DNA from: Dryomyza anilis | Taxonomy: Eukaryota > Arthropoda > Insecta > Diptera > Dryomyzidae | Length of the DNA stretch: 64,000 bases | Assembly (NCBI GenBank): GCA_951804985.1 | Contig: OX638131.1 | Span: 7,478,630 to 7,542,629 of the forward strand | Direction: 5' to 3' | Shown here: positions 40,128 through 53,154 of the stretch, in pieces | How the letters are laid out: every line of letters starts with the position of its first letter | How positions within the stretch are numbered: position 1 is the first letter of the stretch | Notes under the pieces: generated by a model | Seen by the model: the letters and a program-made list of their open reading frames with translations, nothing else | Told to the model about the DNA's origin: nothing | Database searches by the model: none | Made by a program: the position numbers and the translations under genes

Positions 40128-40409
40128 CCAGTTTTTCTGGATCAATTCGTTAATGGGTTTTATTTGCATTTAAAAAACAAGTGAATTTCCAAATTTTGGT
40201 CTAATTTTTGAAAAAAGTTGGATGTACTTCATAGCTGAGACATCACTAAGTATGAATATGAAAATGTTTGTCAGATATAAATTCGTTAACAGTTTTTATT
40301 TACAATTAATAAATTTGAATTGATTTTGAAAATATCTCATTGTACCATTCAAATGGGAATAAAACCATTAAATGAATTGAACGTGGCGTACATTATTCGA
40401 CGCATTTCG
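40128..40409. other. Intergenic, nothing recognised
   Basis: AT-rich sequence between two repeat fragments. Confidence 0.3.
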
Positions 40410-40660
40410 ATTGCTACGTTATGTTCCGATGATATTTGAGAACGTAACGTCTATTATAACTCCAGCTTCCGGACTTGACGTAGCCTCAGATAAAATAATC
40501 GTGAGGTCTGAAGTCGCATGATCGCGGCGGTCAATTAATGAACGCTTGTCGTTAGAGACCCAGTCGTCAAATTGATGACATGTACCATCGTCTTGTTGGA
40601 ACCACATCTTGAATATATCGATGTTGTCGAGCTCTGTATACAAAAAATCGGTTACATCCC
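40410..40660 (-). pseudogene. Decayed mariner/Tc1-type transposase fragment
   Basis: The minus-strand frame reads FKMWFQQDDGTCHQFDDW and then RSLIDRRDHATSDLTI. This follows the MWFQQDGATCH...RVISR-GD...SCDLTPLDF layout of mariner-like DDE transposases, but the second conserved block is shortened and altered. About 75 residues only; no ends were found. Moderate confidence because the match is recalled, not computed. Confidence 0.5.
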
Positions 40661-41029
40661 TTTATACCGAGGACCATTGACTGTAACGGTGCCTAATTCC
40701 TCATTTCAAATGATATAAGATCCGATGATGCCGAATACAGTACGGATCCGTATACGGATGAGTACGTTCGAGATAATTTATTGCGAGAATTCAACAAATA
40801 CACAACTCATTCTCGCATGAAATGTAAATTAGTCATTCTCGAATCATCAGTGTTGACAAGCATCCATACCAATAACGTAGGACTGGCATAATGAGTGAGT
40901 ATACAGCGTAATTTTTGTCCGTCGAGAGAGATCCCTATTTTCAATTGATGCCAAAATAGCACCTGACATTGTTATTCTTGTTGATGCTGGCTGGTACCTA
41001 AGTAGATGAAGTTCTTCGCGACTTCGAAG

Positions 41030-41600
41030 TTGTGAGTGTCAAACGTACTGTCCTAGACGCCGGGACTCTTTGTTTGTTGACAACAGGTACTTCGTATTGT
41101 CCTCGTTCACCGTAAGACCCATAGACACGATTGATTCGCTAAACTGTAGAATGCTGCTCTGACTGCTCTGCCTAATGATTTCAATATCATCAGTATACCC
41201 AAACAGTATAGCACTATTGTTGAAGATAGTGTCGTTGTGATGGAGTTTGGCAGTTCTTATAATCATCTCCGTTACCAGATTGAAGAAGTCACACGAGAGG
41301 AAGTATCCTTGTATGAAACCTGGTGCGGTAATACACGATTCGGAGAGGTTCCCATTCCTATCCTGAGCAGATAGTCCATCTGAGCCTGCGACTTTGTTGC
41401 TTTCAGCCTCGACATGGATGTGCAGACCTCATGATGGTCCGGCGGCGGTATGTCAACGCCGTCGTCAACAACTAGGGTTGTCGTACGGTCTTCTCTATCG
41501 GCGGAAGTATTGTCCTCATCGCCAGCTAGCAGTTGTGAGAAGTGTTTCTTACATAATCTCAATGTACCTTAGACAAGTCATCGTCGATCGAAAAGACCGT
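41030..41600 (-). pseudogene. Non-LTR reverse transcriptase fragment (second family)
   Basis: On the minus strand 41562-41272 reads WSTSM-like and RLCKKHFSQLLAGDED, then VVDDGVDIPPPDHHEV and SRLKATKSQAQMD, the N-terminal fingers of a non-LTR polymerase. The next frame (41266-41039) reads ILFGYTDDIEIIRQSSQS, the catalytic YxDD box, and VSMGLTVNEDNTKYLLS. Part of the palm between the two is missing. This family differs from the RNase H-bearing fragment at 37540. It is not active. Confidence 0.7.
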
Positions 41601-41689
41601 CTTTAAACTTTCGGTCAGGCGTCTTATCTTGTGAATACATTTTTGAGCATCGGTCCTGTCACCATGCATTTCATTACCGTTTTTATACC

Positions 41690-42407
41690 CTACACTAAGA
41701 GTGAAAGGGTATATTCAGTTTGGTACGCCGTTTGTAACACCCAGAAGGAAGCATCTCCGGTATGGAAAAGTATATATATTCTTGATCAGCATGACCTCCT
41801 GAGTCGATTTAGCGATGTCCGTCTGTCCGTCTGTCTGTCTGTCCGTCTGTCTGTCTGTCTGTTGAAATCCCTAAGACTTTTAAAATTGAAGAGCTAGATA
41901 AATGAAACTTATAACTTAGATTACTAATATACCTACGCTGTATGTGCGAAAAAATTGGCGAGATCGGTCCATTGTGACCTATGATCCGACCACTTATGTT
42001 CAAATACCTCATATAAAATGTACATATAAAGATCAATTTTTATGTATACGTGCTTAGGTAAACTTTTTTGGTCAAATATATATTGATATCATGCTCAAAT
42101 ACATGATAATAATGTTTTCCGGCGAAAAGACTTGTGGTTCACAAAAAAAAAAAATCGAAATTCGGTACACCTACCCATTTGTAAATATGGGTATCAAATG
42201 AATGGAAATTCTTCAGCGATTGAATGTTTGTAGTTATTTTCAGGATTCGTATACCCTGGTGACCTATATATCACTTTGAATGGTAACCACACATATGTGT
42301 AGGGTATTTATAGTCGGCTTAGACCGACTATAATTTTGATAATCCTAACTATCATAATTACACCTACTTTAAAATTTCCCATGTGATCTAACCTTCCCAA
42401 CTGGTTC
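41690..42407 (-). mobile_element. GTCY-containing interspersed repeat, copy 2 (inverted)
   Basis: The reverse complement of copy 1 over its full length, from TTTATACCCTACACTAAGAG to CCCAACTGGTT. The tetranucleotide run GTCCGTCTGTCTGTCT is at about 41819-41862, and the hairpin TATAGTCGG-cttaga-CCGACTATA at about 42309-42332. It is slightly longer than copy 1, including a longer GTCY run. High similarity implies recent spread. Confidence 0.8.
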
Positions 42408-43257
42408 TAGTTCTTTTTCTTGTTCCTAAAATGATATCTCTTCTATTTCTTACTATATTCAAAGTAAATTGTATGAATTCAAACATGATTCAATTAGAAG
42501 ATAGACGTATTAAACAAAATGATCGGTTATTGTACCCAGCTTCTGTCAAATTGTCCCTCACTTTTCAAAATGCGAAAAGATGATGTGAGAGTTGTATCAT
42601 GAATTCTAAATGTAGCCAAAGAGTTTCTGAAAAGCCTATAACATATTTGATTTAAGGATTTAAGATTTAAGGAGTAAAAAACTAAGTTTTCATTTATTAT
42701 TTTTATTTTATTATTACATACATTTTTCATAATGTACCCAATAATTTAGATGGCATGCCAGACATGGAACAATGGCGCATTCATTTAATGGCGCTATTGT
42801 ATTTTGGCAATAATTTCTTTAATTCCATAATATATTTTATTATATTAATTTAAACAATAGGACATACTACCTAACGACAATATTTGATATGGTCAATAGA
42901 GAAGAATTATTAAAAAACAGAAACTGATTAATAACTAAAAGTTTAAAATGAATATGTAAGAAATACACAACTCGTACGTCAAAACACAATGCATAATTAT
43001 GTCAATTATATATATAAAACTAATCGATATGTTCGTCTTGGTGGCAATCAGAATTGATCGACTCATATATTGATCGAATAAATTATTACAACTTAAACTA
43101 AAGTAGAGATATAATAAAAAATATTTTAATTTTTTGCTCAAAGGCAAAAATTAATTAAAACAAAAAAATAATAATTAATAAAAAAAAAAACTATTTACAG
43201 CTGGTTGCAGCAACCAGACTTAAAAACTAACAACTACTGAATGCTAGCTAAAAACTT
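42408..43257 (-). other. Region downstream of papi, probable 3' UTR part
   Basis: AT-rich. On the minus strand poly(A)-type sequences occur (for example around 43075-43170), within 200 nt of the papi stop. A possible papi 3' end is about here. The open frames at 42527-43147 have no known domain. Confidence 0.35.
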
Positions 43258-46200
43258 TTATCGACTCAAATTGTCGTTGCGTTGCTGCTGCTGCCACAGC
43301 AAATTGCTGTCGTTGCCATTTGTAGCGGCTGCTGCTGCGCTGAGCGCATAGTTGCCATTGAAGAGTTCCGCGGACAACTTCATGGGATTGATGTGTTCGG
43401 TGGCGGCGGCATTGCCATTTAAGTACAAATTATTGTTGCGCTGCAAATGCTCCAGCTGCTGCTCGATGAGTGCATCTTCAGCAGCGGCGTGGCTGCTTTT
43501 GTTGCTGCTGTTGCTGTTGGGCACAAATTCAGGCGCTGGTGATGTGGTAGGTGTCGGCGGTTGTGCGGCATAGTAGGGCGAACGCGCGCGTGGATATTCT
43601 GCGGCCTGCGCAAAGCCATGCGAGATAAGCATATGTCCAATGTTCACTTCAGTGCCTGCATAAAATGAAATTTTTATTTAGTTTTACAATTTAATGTTTT
43701 TTTTTAAATTGAAGACAACCTTCTGTTAGATCAAATAGTTCGACGCCCGGAATTGGCGAACCTTCACGTGCGACGGCGGATTGAGTGCTGCTGCCGGCGA
43801 TGCAGCCATTGGAGGGCTTTGGACGTTCCTTGTAGGTGATGACGCGTGAAATGAGCTTCTTCCAGTTGGCAACTAGTGGCGCATAATATGTTTTAATATA
43901 TTTAAATTGTGTATATGAAAAGAAAGTACGTACCTTGTGTTAGTTCTTCAAACTTTTGTATTGCCTGCGGCTCCCAGGAGTCGTTGTCGCTGGGTAGCGT
44001 TGATTTTAGATTTGCCAAGAAACACTCGACGGCCTGGAATCTGTAATAAGAAAAAATATTTTTATTTCAATTTTTTTATTACTTTTTAAACAATTAAATT
44101 AAAGCCAAATCTTGTTTCATTATAACGACAACATTCAAAATAAATTTGAGATATTTTAATTGAAATTGCTAACATTTAAAAACAATTCATGTGAAATATC
44201 GAAAGTTCCAAAAGAAATTGTGTTATTCCAAATAAAATTGAGATTATGTATTTCAAATTGAGAAATTTTCCAGTTAAATTCGATTTTTTCCAATGGAAAT
44301 TCTTAACTTCATTTCAAATTATCGCCATTTTAAAAAGAAAATTTAAATTTCGTTCTTAATTAAAAATGGGAAATCTCAATTTCCGTTGCATTAATTCCTA
44401 ATTTCGAATAAATCTCAATTTCATTCAGATATTTCTTAATTTCAAAGGATAAATCTCAATTTCCCAATTTTATAAATATGAAATGGAAAATCTTAATATT
44501 TTTTTAGTATTTTCCCAAATTTAAAATGAAAATTATAAATTTTTTTTTTTTTTGAGATCATCATTTTAAGGCATCTTTATGTATACAATTAGGACACCAT
44601 TCAGACAGCTCAAAAACTTATCATTCGGTCGGTTACTGAAAGACAAGTTTTTTTGTAACAATTTGAATAACTTCCGGACATCAATAACATACAAAAGATA
44701 ACTTTAAGACATCCATTAGGACACCATTCAGATAGTTCAAAAAGTTATTATTCGGTCGATCATTTGTATTACTAAAAGACAAGTTCTTCCTAACAATTTG
44801 GATCTCTTTGTGATATAAATAACATATAAAAGATAACTTTAAGACATCTATTAGAACATCATTCAGACTGATCAAAAAGTTATTATTTGTAAAGGACAAC
44901 TTTTTTGTAACAAATTGGATCACTTTCGGATATCAATAACATTTAAAAGATATCTTAAGACATTCATGAGGACATCATTCTGACAGATCAAAGTTATTAT
45001 TCGGTCGATCATTTGTATTACTAAAAGACAAGTTCTTCCTAACAAATTGAATCTCTTTGGGATATCAATAACATTCAAAAGATAACTTTGAGACATCTAT
45101 TAGAACATCATTCAGACAAATCGAAAACTTATGATTTGTAAAAGACAACTTTTTTGTAACAATTTGGACCACTCTTTGATATCAATAACATTTAAAAGAT
45201 AACTTAAGACATCCGTTAGGACATCATTCTGAGAGATAAAATAGTTATCATTCGGTCGATCATTTGTATTACTAAAAAAACAACGTTTTCATTAGAATTT
45301 GGATCACTTTCAGATATCAACAACATTTAAAAGATAACTTTACGACATCTTTAAGGCATTGTCTGTTGGGTAATTTCGAATATAATACTCTCAGAATTAT
45401 TTACAAATCTCTCAATTACATTTGTAATTTTCTCAATATAAAATGGAAAATCTCAATTTTATTTTGTTTTTAATTTCAAATAAAAAATCGCTGAATTATT
45501 TAGAAATCTTTTAATTTCAAATTGAAAATCTCAATTTCTTTTAGAATTTTATAAATATGAAATGAAAAAAACTCAATTTTATTCATTCTTTCATAATGTG
45601 GAATAAAAAAATCTCAATTTCATCTGGAATTTTCTAAATATTAAATGAAAAATTTTCAATAAATAAATTTGAATTGAATTCAATAAATTGAAATTTGATT
45701 TCAGTTGAAATTTAGTATTTTCCATTTGAAATTGAATATTTTCACAAATTCCATTAGATATGCTCTCAACGTAGTACCTACCTCAAAGTCAAAAAGTCCG
45801 TACGTAATTCGAAAACCTCATGCGGCGCCACATACTCACTGTCGCCATAGTCGACAAAATACAGATCCAGCACCAACTCATTCGGATTGTACTGATTCGG
45901 CAGAATGCCAACAATTTCAGCGCGATACCATTTACCGTCATACTTGAAAATGGCTGCTACAATTTGACCCAAATACGGTTCCGTAATCTGATGCATTTCA
46001 CGATGCGCCGCATCGCTATAGTATGAGCTCATCTCACGTACCATATCATCGAGTTTTTTCGATTGTGGTCCAATCAGTTGTACCCAAAATTTCGAGGGTG
46101 ATGCAATGGCCGACACATAAACCTCCATGGGTTTCTCATGATCGGCAGCGGCGAGCAATTTCTCGCGTGGCGGCATATTTGACGAACTCAGCGATGTTTG

Positions 46201-46991
46201 TGATGAATACATGCTGGAGCTCATGCTGTTCGTCGGCGAACGACGTGGCTCACGGCGCTGTTCGACTTCTTCAACAGCACGTCGTACATCTTCATCCTCT
46301 TGTATTTTATCCTCGAGCAGTTTACGTGCAATATTCACCTGCTGACGATTGCCTGTAATAATAATGCGTCGTTTGTCCATGCCGCCACCGCCTGGACGAC
46401 CACCTGAATCTACCGATACTTTGGCCAATGAGAGGCGACAAATCTCCTGCATCGCTTCGCCGCAACGTCCCACAATTTTGCCACACACACTGGCAGGCAC
46501 ATAGATTTCCTCCTTGACAATGGGCGCACGTTCGATTTCTTTGAGCAGCAAGGCGCGTGCCTGCTTGACGGCATCGGGCAAACCGCTTATATCGCATATC
46601 TTATGCGTTTCATTTTTGTCACTACATTAAATGATGTTTTTAAATTAGTGCAAAATTTTGTATTTATTTAAACGACTTACCGAAATCTTATTTTTGTACT
46701 TGTCTGCTCTTCGATGGCCCCAATGTTGGCACCACCTCTTCCTGCAATCAGCGGTATATGTTCATTGGCTATATCCAATTTTACGCAAATTTCCTTTGGT
46801 GGCTGCTGCTGTTGCTGTGCCGCTTTCGTTGTGGGTTTTCTGTTTGGTTTGCCACCTGCGCGTGGCTGTTCCTCATCTTCGTCACGGGTTTTGTAGTAGG
46901 CATAGAGCATGGCACCGCCCAGTGTGCACAGCCCAAAGCCTAGAATCAGTTTTAACGTTGGCGTATTTGCCAGCGGCGAATTACGAAACAT
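43258..46991 (-). CDS. papi: Papi/TDRKH: Tudor-KH piRNA maturation factor of the mitochondrial surface
   Basis: Five minus-strand exons: 46681-46991, 45782-46621, 43934-44040, 43720-43872 and 43258-43655. Every junction is GT-AG and in frame, giving 602 residues. Residues about 13-33 (LKLILGFGLCTLGGAMLYAYY) form an N-terminal membrane anchor, as needed for the outer mitochondrial membrane. Two KH domains follow: GRGG at 84-87 and GRCG at 155-158. A Tudor domain spans about 268-375, with KWYRAEI and FVDYGD, the aromatic pocket that reads symmetric dimethylarginine on Piwi proteins. The C-terminal tail is rich in Ala, Asn, Ser and Gln, with WQQQQR near the end. Papi helps trim piRNA 3' ends together with Zucchini-pathway enzymes. 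Introns are 59, 1741, 61 and 64 nt; the long one carries a tandem array. Confidence 0.95.
44150..45750 (-). repeat. Higher-order tandem array in papi intron 2
   Basis: The core (44570-45365) repeats a unit containing AAAAGATAACTTTAAGACAT, TTAGGACACCATTCAGA and AAAGACAAGTT. The marker AAAAGATA lies at 44693, 44828, 44945, 45077, 45194 and 45329, so spacing alternates 135, 117, 132, 117, 135 bp. Longer units carry an extra TCGGTCGATCATTTGTATTA. The array is flanked on both sides (44150-44560 and 45390-45750) by degenerate AAAATCTCAATTTC repeats, as if it grew inside an older repeat. Confidence 0.8.
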
Positions 46992-48321
46992 GATGTGTTG
47001 TTTACAGTTGAACAGCTACTTCTTGAGTGAAAAAAAACTCTAATTTAGAAACTTTTTTTAAAAGAATTCACAAAATAATGCCAAATTGCATAATTTTTTT
47101 TGCGGTTTATAGATGTAAAGAAACTCGCTCTAAAGAATTATTAAATCATCAAAGTTTCCCAATAGGAAATTGCATCATTACTGCTCAATTATTATCGAAT
47201 GGTTTAGGGCAAGTATGCATTCACTGTATATTACGAAATAATGATATGTAGGAGCCACCACCCATTACACACTGCATCTCAAGTAAAAAAGGAACCGTAT
47301 GTTACCCCATGCATATATAGATTACTATTTAAAAGTATCGTAATGTGGGTGGGTTCATTCATACATCATTACTTCGTAACCAAGAATTCGCAAGGGATGC
47401 TTTCATTTCAGCATTACTTTCCTCGCAATCGTAATGAAGGTTTCTCGTTTTAAACATAACTTTGCACGCAGTAGTAATGATGTGTGGCCCATTTCCTCAT
47501 TACTTGTAATCTGAGGGTGGTTCTATTACAGCATTACTACGTAAGAAGAAAATGGAACTAATCATTTATATACATTACTGCTACTTTACAAATGAACTAA
47601 TTCAAATGTTGTAGAAAATGTATTGAAAAAAAAACATTGGTTACCGTTCGAATTAGGTCGAAATATTTCCCATTGGGTTTATTATATAAATTCTACATTT
47701 CGGGGAAGAATTGTTTCTCGAATATATCTGCTATTATCTAACAATATTTAATCAGCGCATTAACAACTGATATATACCTTAAGAACTATCACTAAACTGT
47801 TCTTAATTGCGTAATTTTCAGCGTTATCCGATTCTCCAATGGGAAAATAGAAGAAAATATAAGAGAATTGTCCAACTATATTATGTACCTAGAATATTTA
47901 TGCTAAAACATTTTAGTGGGTAAGAATTGTCTATGAAAGAAGAAAACTTCAACAGGAAATTAATTTTGTTGGTAACAAATTTTCAGCAAACATATTAAGG
48001 AATAAATGTCATAAATAATATCGCGAATAAAATGTCAAAGAAAAAGTACAACTATCACGTGACTGGTGAAAAGATATCTGTCACTAAACTGGTTGAAAGA
48101 TTGAAAGTACGATGACTGGTCCTCTAAGGACAGTACGAAGATCGGTCCTATAGTACTTATGAGGTGTCAATTGTCACCTTCAATGACAAAGCCATGTAAA
48201 ATTTACCAGTGCGTTCCATACGAATGGGTCAGAACTATAACCAGTCACCATAACCATTTCGCCAGTCACGTGATCAGTCACGTACCGGTTCATTCTCCCA
48301 TAGGGTTACTAGAAAATAAAA
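46992..48321. other. papi upstream region and degenerate repeats
   Basis: The papi promoter and 5' UTR must lie just above 46992, but no clear element was recognised. At 47230-47600 CATTACT/GTAATG strings recur, suggesting a decayed repeat. No coding gene. Confidence 0.35.
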
Positions 48322-48401
48322 CGGAGATGCTTCCTTCTGGGTGTTACAAACGGCGTACCAAACTGAATATACCATTTCACTCTTAGTGTAGGGTATAAAA
48401 A
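48322..48401 (+). mobile_element. GTCY-containing repeat, 80-bp end fragment
   Basis: CGGAGATGCTTCCTTCTGGG through ACCAAACTGAATATACC and AGTGTAGGGTATAAAA matches the right end of the copy at 33538-34224 nearly perfectly. A sharp left boundary inside unrelated DNA indicates truncation. Confidence 0.85.
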
Positions 48402-50947
48402 AGTTTGTTCTGAATCGGGTGAATATTGTATATGGCCTTTAAAAGCTCGATATGAAAATAAAAAATAAAAAAATGAATGAAAACATTTTAAAATTATATC
48501 CCACAAAACAGTACAATGCCCGTCCATTAGCATATATTATCGAATAAGAAATTATATGTTAAATTTCATTAGTAAAACAAAAAAAAAACAAAAAAATAAA
48601 TGAATAACTTTCTTGCCGTGGAGAAAAAATTGTCTGTCGATGAACTATTACCAAGGAAATTAATTTTCTCAAAGAAAATATTTTACCGAGAATGAATAAT
48701 GGACGAAAAATGAAACAATAACCACCCCAATTCTGAGTATTGGCTATGCTGTAATATTTAGCTATGCTGGAATCTGTGCGGAACATAAATATAGCTTCGA
48801 AATCAGCTGTTTTATGTCAAATCAGTAGAAAAATCTGTTAATCTGTTCGTTCCGCACGGATCCTGTGATGCCATATTTCCGAATTACGAAATTGATTCCG
48901 ATTTAAGAATAAATTAATTCGGATCCGTGTGAAAATGTCCGCTACGTCGTGAATAACGCGAAAGAATTTTGAACGGAAAGTTAATAATTAAAATATTTTT
49001 ATTTTATTGAGAAAAAATGGCCGGAGATTGAATTGATTGCAAAGAAAATTGTCTAAATTGTCCCAATAAATCTTAAATTATATGTAGAATACTCATATTA
49101 AAACATTGTCGTGGGAAATATTTGTTTGTGGAAGAAATTATAAACCGAAAACATTCTCCTTATCAACAAATTTAGTTACGAAAGCCTTTTCTCGATAAAT
49201 AATCGTAATGGAAGGAATGTTTATTGGGTGTACATCATTTCAAAGGTGAAGATATTTTGGAGAAGTAATTAATTGTTATCGAACATAATTAAGGTTAAAG
49301 AAGATACATAACACACAAAACTTCATAACAATGTTTTTTAACAGCCAGATATTGTAACTCGATGTGAGTCTCGACATCGTCTCAAAAGTTGTATTTTATA
49401 TTTTTACGCATTCCGCACGTTGGCTCTAACGTTCTGTTTGTTACCTCTTACGTTTTATGAAACCGTTGTAAACATCGAAACATGATGCGTTACTAAAAAC
49501 CAAACATGTAAAAAAAAAAAACGAAATTTAGTAAAAATTACAAAATTTTTTAATATGGCAGTACTAAATCCATTTTATTTTAGCAAATACCCAAACCATT
49601 CATAATTTTTCGATGATTTGGTTTGGAAAATAGAAAAATATAGATAGTATACAGATTTTTGGTAAACAAAAAACAGTTGTACTGAGAAAAGATGTTAAAT
49701 ATTTGTTTGTGTGAATTGTATCACTTTTTCCAATTGAAAATTTAATCAGGGCAATAAATACATCCAAAAATAGCTACAACTCAAAATTTAAATTTTGTCG
49801 AGCTGTGTGAAAGAATTGTTTAATTTTTGTTCAATGAAAAAGTTTTTATTGTATGCAAAATTTAAATAAATAAATAATTTATTCAGGAAAACATTTTTTG
49901 AGGCGGAATATTCATTGTATGAATGAATTTTTTGGGAGGGATAATGTAGTTCAACGTAATTACAGACAAACCAAAAGTTATTTTAAGGAAATTCCTTTTT
50001 GTAAACATTTTTTCCTGAGGACGAATTTTCGGTTATACTTTCGGGCTATAGTCCATATACATCACAGTAATGTTTTTTTCAAGAAACTTTAATCGTGAAA
50101 TATATTTTGGGTAATTGAAAGAAAAGACCGGCGTTAATTTTGAGAATTTCTGTGATTGACCTGGAAAAACATTGAAAAGAACACAATGAATTTCCGTCAT
50201 GCTCCATTTCATGGAGCTGCTGGTTCATCAACATCATAGTGCGTAACCTTCAGCCGCGTGGCGGTTTGACGCATAAGTTACTATTACCTAACGACAGACA
50301 CAGGCGCGTATATTATTAAAATACATTTCAAGTTCAAGTCACAAACATGCTGAAGGGAAGGAAAATTTGTGTAGGAGGCGGAACGCCAGGTAGTTTGTTA
50401 AAACGGCAACGTCAGTCGGGGCAGCCCACGCAGTATTTTCTTTTGATGATTTTTGTTGTTGTTTTTTGTGTTGTGCTTTCGGATTTTATGTAGTTTATTA
50501 TGGCTGCAAAACATTTTTCTAAATGCTACCGCACATTATCTACATTGTTGGGGTTTTGATGAAAAGCCACCGCGCTATATGCTATAAAAGTCTTAATTTA
50601 TAGCCGACTTTTAGTGAATTTGCGAATAGCTGGAAATTAATTAAAAATCAATAGATTTGAAATTGCAAAACAAAGAGAAATTGCACGGTGGGCAGCTTAA
50701 ATTGTTTTGCCAACCGCAGACGATTAAATGTTGCATAATCAACATTTAATTCTTAAAAATGTTTTCAATCGAAATCAATTCTTTTTTAAATAAGGATTGG
50801 ATTTATTTGTCTTTTGTCAAAATATGAATTTCATTTTGATCGAATTTAGTATTTGCTGTTGCATAATTCAATACAAATATTGATTTCATATATTGCATTT
50901 TTAATTTAAGAAAACTTCAATAATTTCATAATTTTTGTACCGACTTG
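48402..50947. other. Intergenic, no gene recognised
   Basis: AT-rich DNA with scattered AATTGTCT-G and GGAAATTAATTTTC strings (for example 48600-49240) that look like one decayed repeat also seen at 59370-59700. A GC-richer patch at 50190-50440 has no coding frame. Confidence 0.35.
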
Positions 50948-52034
50948 ACCCCAGACAAAAATATGCAAGGAAACTGGTATTATAGTAGTAGTTTTGAGGA
51001 AAACTCACAGGAATATGGTAGGAAATACACATTGCATAGCAGGCATTTTGTATTTTTGAAAATAATCATCCTCCCTATAGCAGCATTTACGAAGGAAACT
51101 GGTATGTTTTGAAGCCTACCCCTAGCATTTTTCTGTATGTTTTGGTTTTGAAGTTTTGAAAGGTATCTTCCTAGCTAGAATATGGAAGGGAAAGGTAGCC
51201 TCCGAGTAGCAGGCAAACACATTGTATAGGAATTTCTGTTTTGATTTTAAAAGTTTGATCAACAAGTTGTCGATAGAAAATGTTGTTTACAATATTAAAT
51301 TTGCCTTCGAAAATTTTCAGTATTAAAATTTGTTGGCAGTTATTTGTTACGCTTCAAATTAATATGCCACGCCGCGTCTTTTGTTTTTTTTTTTATTTAA
51401 TCGGTGTTCATTCCGTCGGTTTGTTAAGTCGGTTTGTTATGTGAATATTTTTCCTATCGCCGCGATCTATGCTGATCTACATCAGGAGCTGACCAACGAC
51501 TGGTTCTTTTTGCCATTTTCGTCCACAACATAATCTTCTTGTTGTACAAAACGTGTTTTGTTATTGCTCACTTCGATAACAATAACAAGGCGACACAATA
51601 ACAATGTGAAGCAGCAGAAATATGCGTAACCAACAACACATCATCGAAGCGATTTATTTTTGCAAAAATAAAACAAACAAAATTTGTCGGTGTTGTTGTA
51701 CAACAAGGAGTTTTGGTTGAGGGCGGGATGGATGGTCACCCATTAAATCATATATTTATGATCCCTACCATTTTGCTTCCAGATTATTGTTCACCTTACC
51801 CTGCATGAGCCTACCATTTTGCTTACACCTGTTTGGCTACCATACCCTACCTATGCCTGCCATTTTCCTACCAATTTTTTTTTCATGCTATAGAAGGGCA
51901 CTAGCAGCTTTTCTCCACATTCCCACCTTTGCCTACCTCAAAGCTACTTATAAAATGTGATTTCAATGCGTATAGGTAGCATGCTTGTCTGCGTTTTCGA
52001 ACCATTTTCCTGCTAAAAATTTTGTCTGGGGGAT
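50948..52034. mobile_element. Foldback-like element with GGAAACTGGTA/CCTACC subrepeats
   Basis: The left end CCCCAGACAAAAATATGCAA and the reversed right end CCCCCAGACAAAATTTTTAG match. The left arm repeats AAGGAAACTGGTA and GTAGGAAATAC; the right arm has the inverse (TACCATTTTGCTT, CCTACC and GCCTACC). The interior (51250-51720) is ordinary AT-rich DNA. The outermost bases resemble those of MITE family M1 (CACAGACAAAAATTTTCG). No transposase. Confidence 0.65.
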
Positions 52035-53154
52035 CCAATTTCCTGTCGAAATTGTTTACAAGTTCCAGAATTAGATTTTTTTCTACAAATATAAATCACA
52101 CAAGTCATCATGAAAGAATTAAAATTCGATTTATATTATGAAATATGTGAAATTTAATCGAAATTTACTTTCATTATATGCTCAACGTTCAATATATTAT
52201 TGTGTTTCAAAACGAAACATCATTTAGGCATTTCAAAGCATTAAAACACTTTTTTTGTTTAATACTAAAAAGAGAAACCTTGTATTAAAGACTCTACCAA
52301 GTCCCCAGAGTGTAATTAGCTAAGTGTTGAATGCATTTACCAAGTATTAAATACTTTTCTCTTTCATTAAGCTATCATCAAAATTGTTGCCATTCATAAA
52401 ATATTTTTTTTAGCAGACTTTGCAAATATTTCACGTGAGCCACACACATTAACTTGTTGTATTTAACAAATAAATGCTAATTTAACAAAATACAAAAATT
52501 CTTTAGTTAATAAAAAAAAAAAAAAAAAAAAAATGGAAAGAATAAAAAAAAAAACTGTTTAATTATGTAAAACAACCGAAACAGAAATTTTGTGTTGAGT
52601 CGAGCAAAGTCTATTGCATGATACGTTGTTTGGAAAGAACAAATATGTATATTTTTTGTTATTTTTATACAGAACAAATACTAAAACGACATGTTCGACA
52701 ATTTAAAAGACTATTGAAAAACAACGACAGCCTGTTAATCATCTGGTGTTATTTTTATGCCAAAATTGATGATCACATCGTCGAAAATGTAACGACAAAA
52801 ATGCGTAGAAATGAAAAAGAAAATTTTAGCGAAGAAATATAAAGATTAAAATACAAAAAAAGTCAGTTTTTAGCACACCATTTAATGATAAAAAGTAACA
52901 AAAAGTGACTAAAGGTCGAAAAAGTCACCAGAAAACCTCTCACAAATCGAAGCGTTTAACCAGTATTGAATCAATAACTTTCGTGTAGTTATTATTGAAT
53001 CTTTGAGAAACAAATTTTAATTTTTGCGTAACTCTTAAACAAATTTGCCAACTGATAACTTCATTTGTAGGCAATATTTGCAAATTGTTTCTGCTATTTC
53101 CGGTTGTGTTTGCAAAGTGTTTTTATAGGCAACGACTTATTTATTATTTTAACA
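52035..53154. other. Intergenic with long poly(A) tract
   Basis: A plus-strand run of 23 As lies at about 52510-52533, possibly the tail of an old retrotransposed copy, though no coding sequence precedes it. Otherwise nothing is seen; the open frame at 52618-52842 has no known domain. Confidence 0.35.

Noticed and set aside
41815..41865. GTCTGTCC run considered as a CRISPR-like or independent microsatellite
   Set aside because: It is the internal GTCY run of the interspersed repeat, present at the same place in the other copy.
44570..45365. CRISPR-like array of regularly spaced repeats
   Set aside because: A nuclear insect intron, with whole units repeated rather than short repeats with unique spacers.
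45705..46993. Plus-strand frames opposite papi exons 1 and 2
   Set aside because: Shadows of the papi coding sequence, which has correct splice sites and intact KH and Tudor domains.
52508..52533. Poly(A) tract as the tail of a processed pseudogene
   Set aside because: No coding similarity precedes it and no target duplication was visible.
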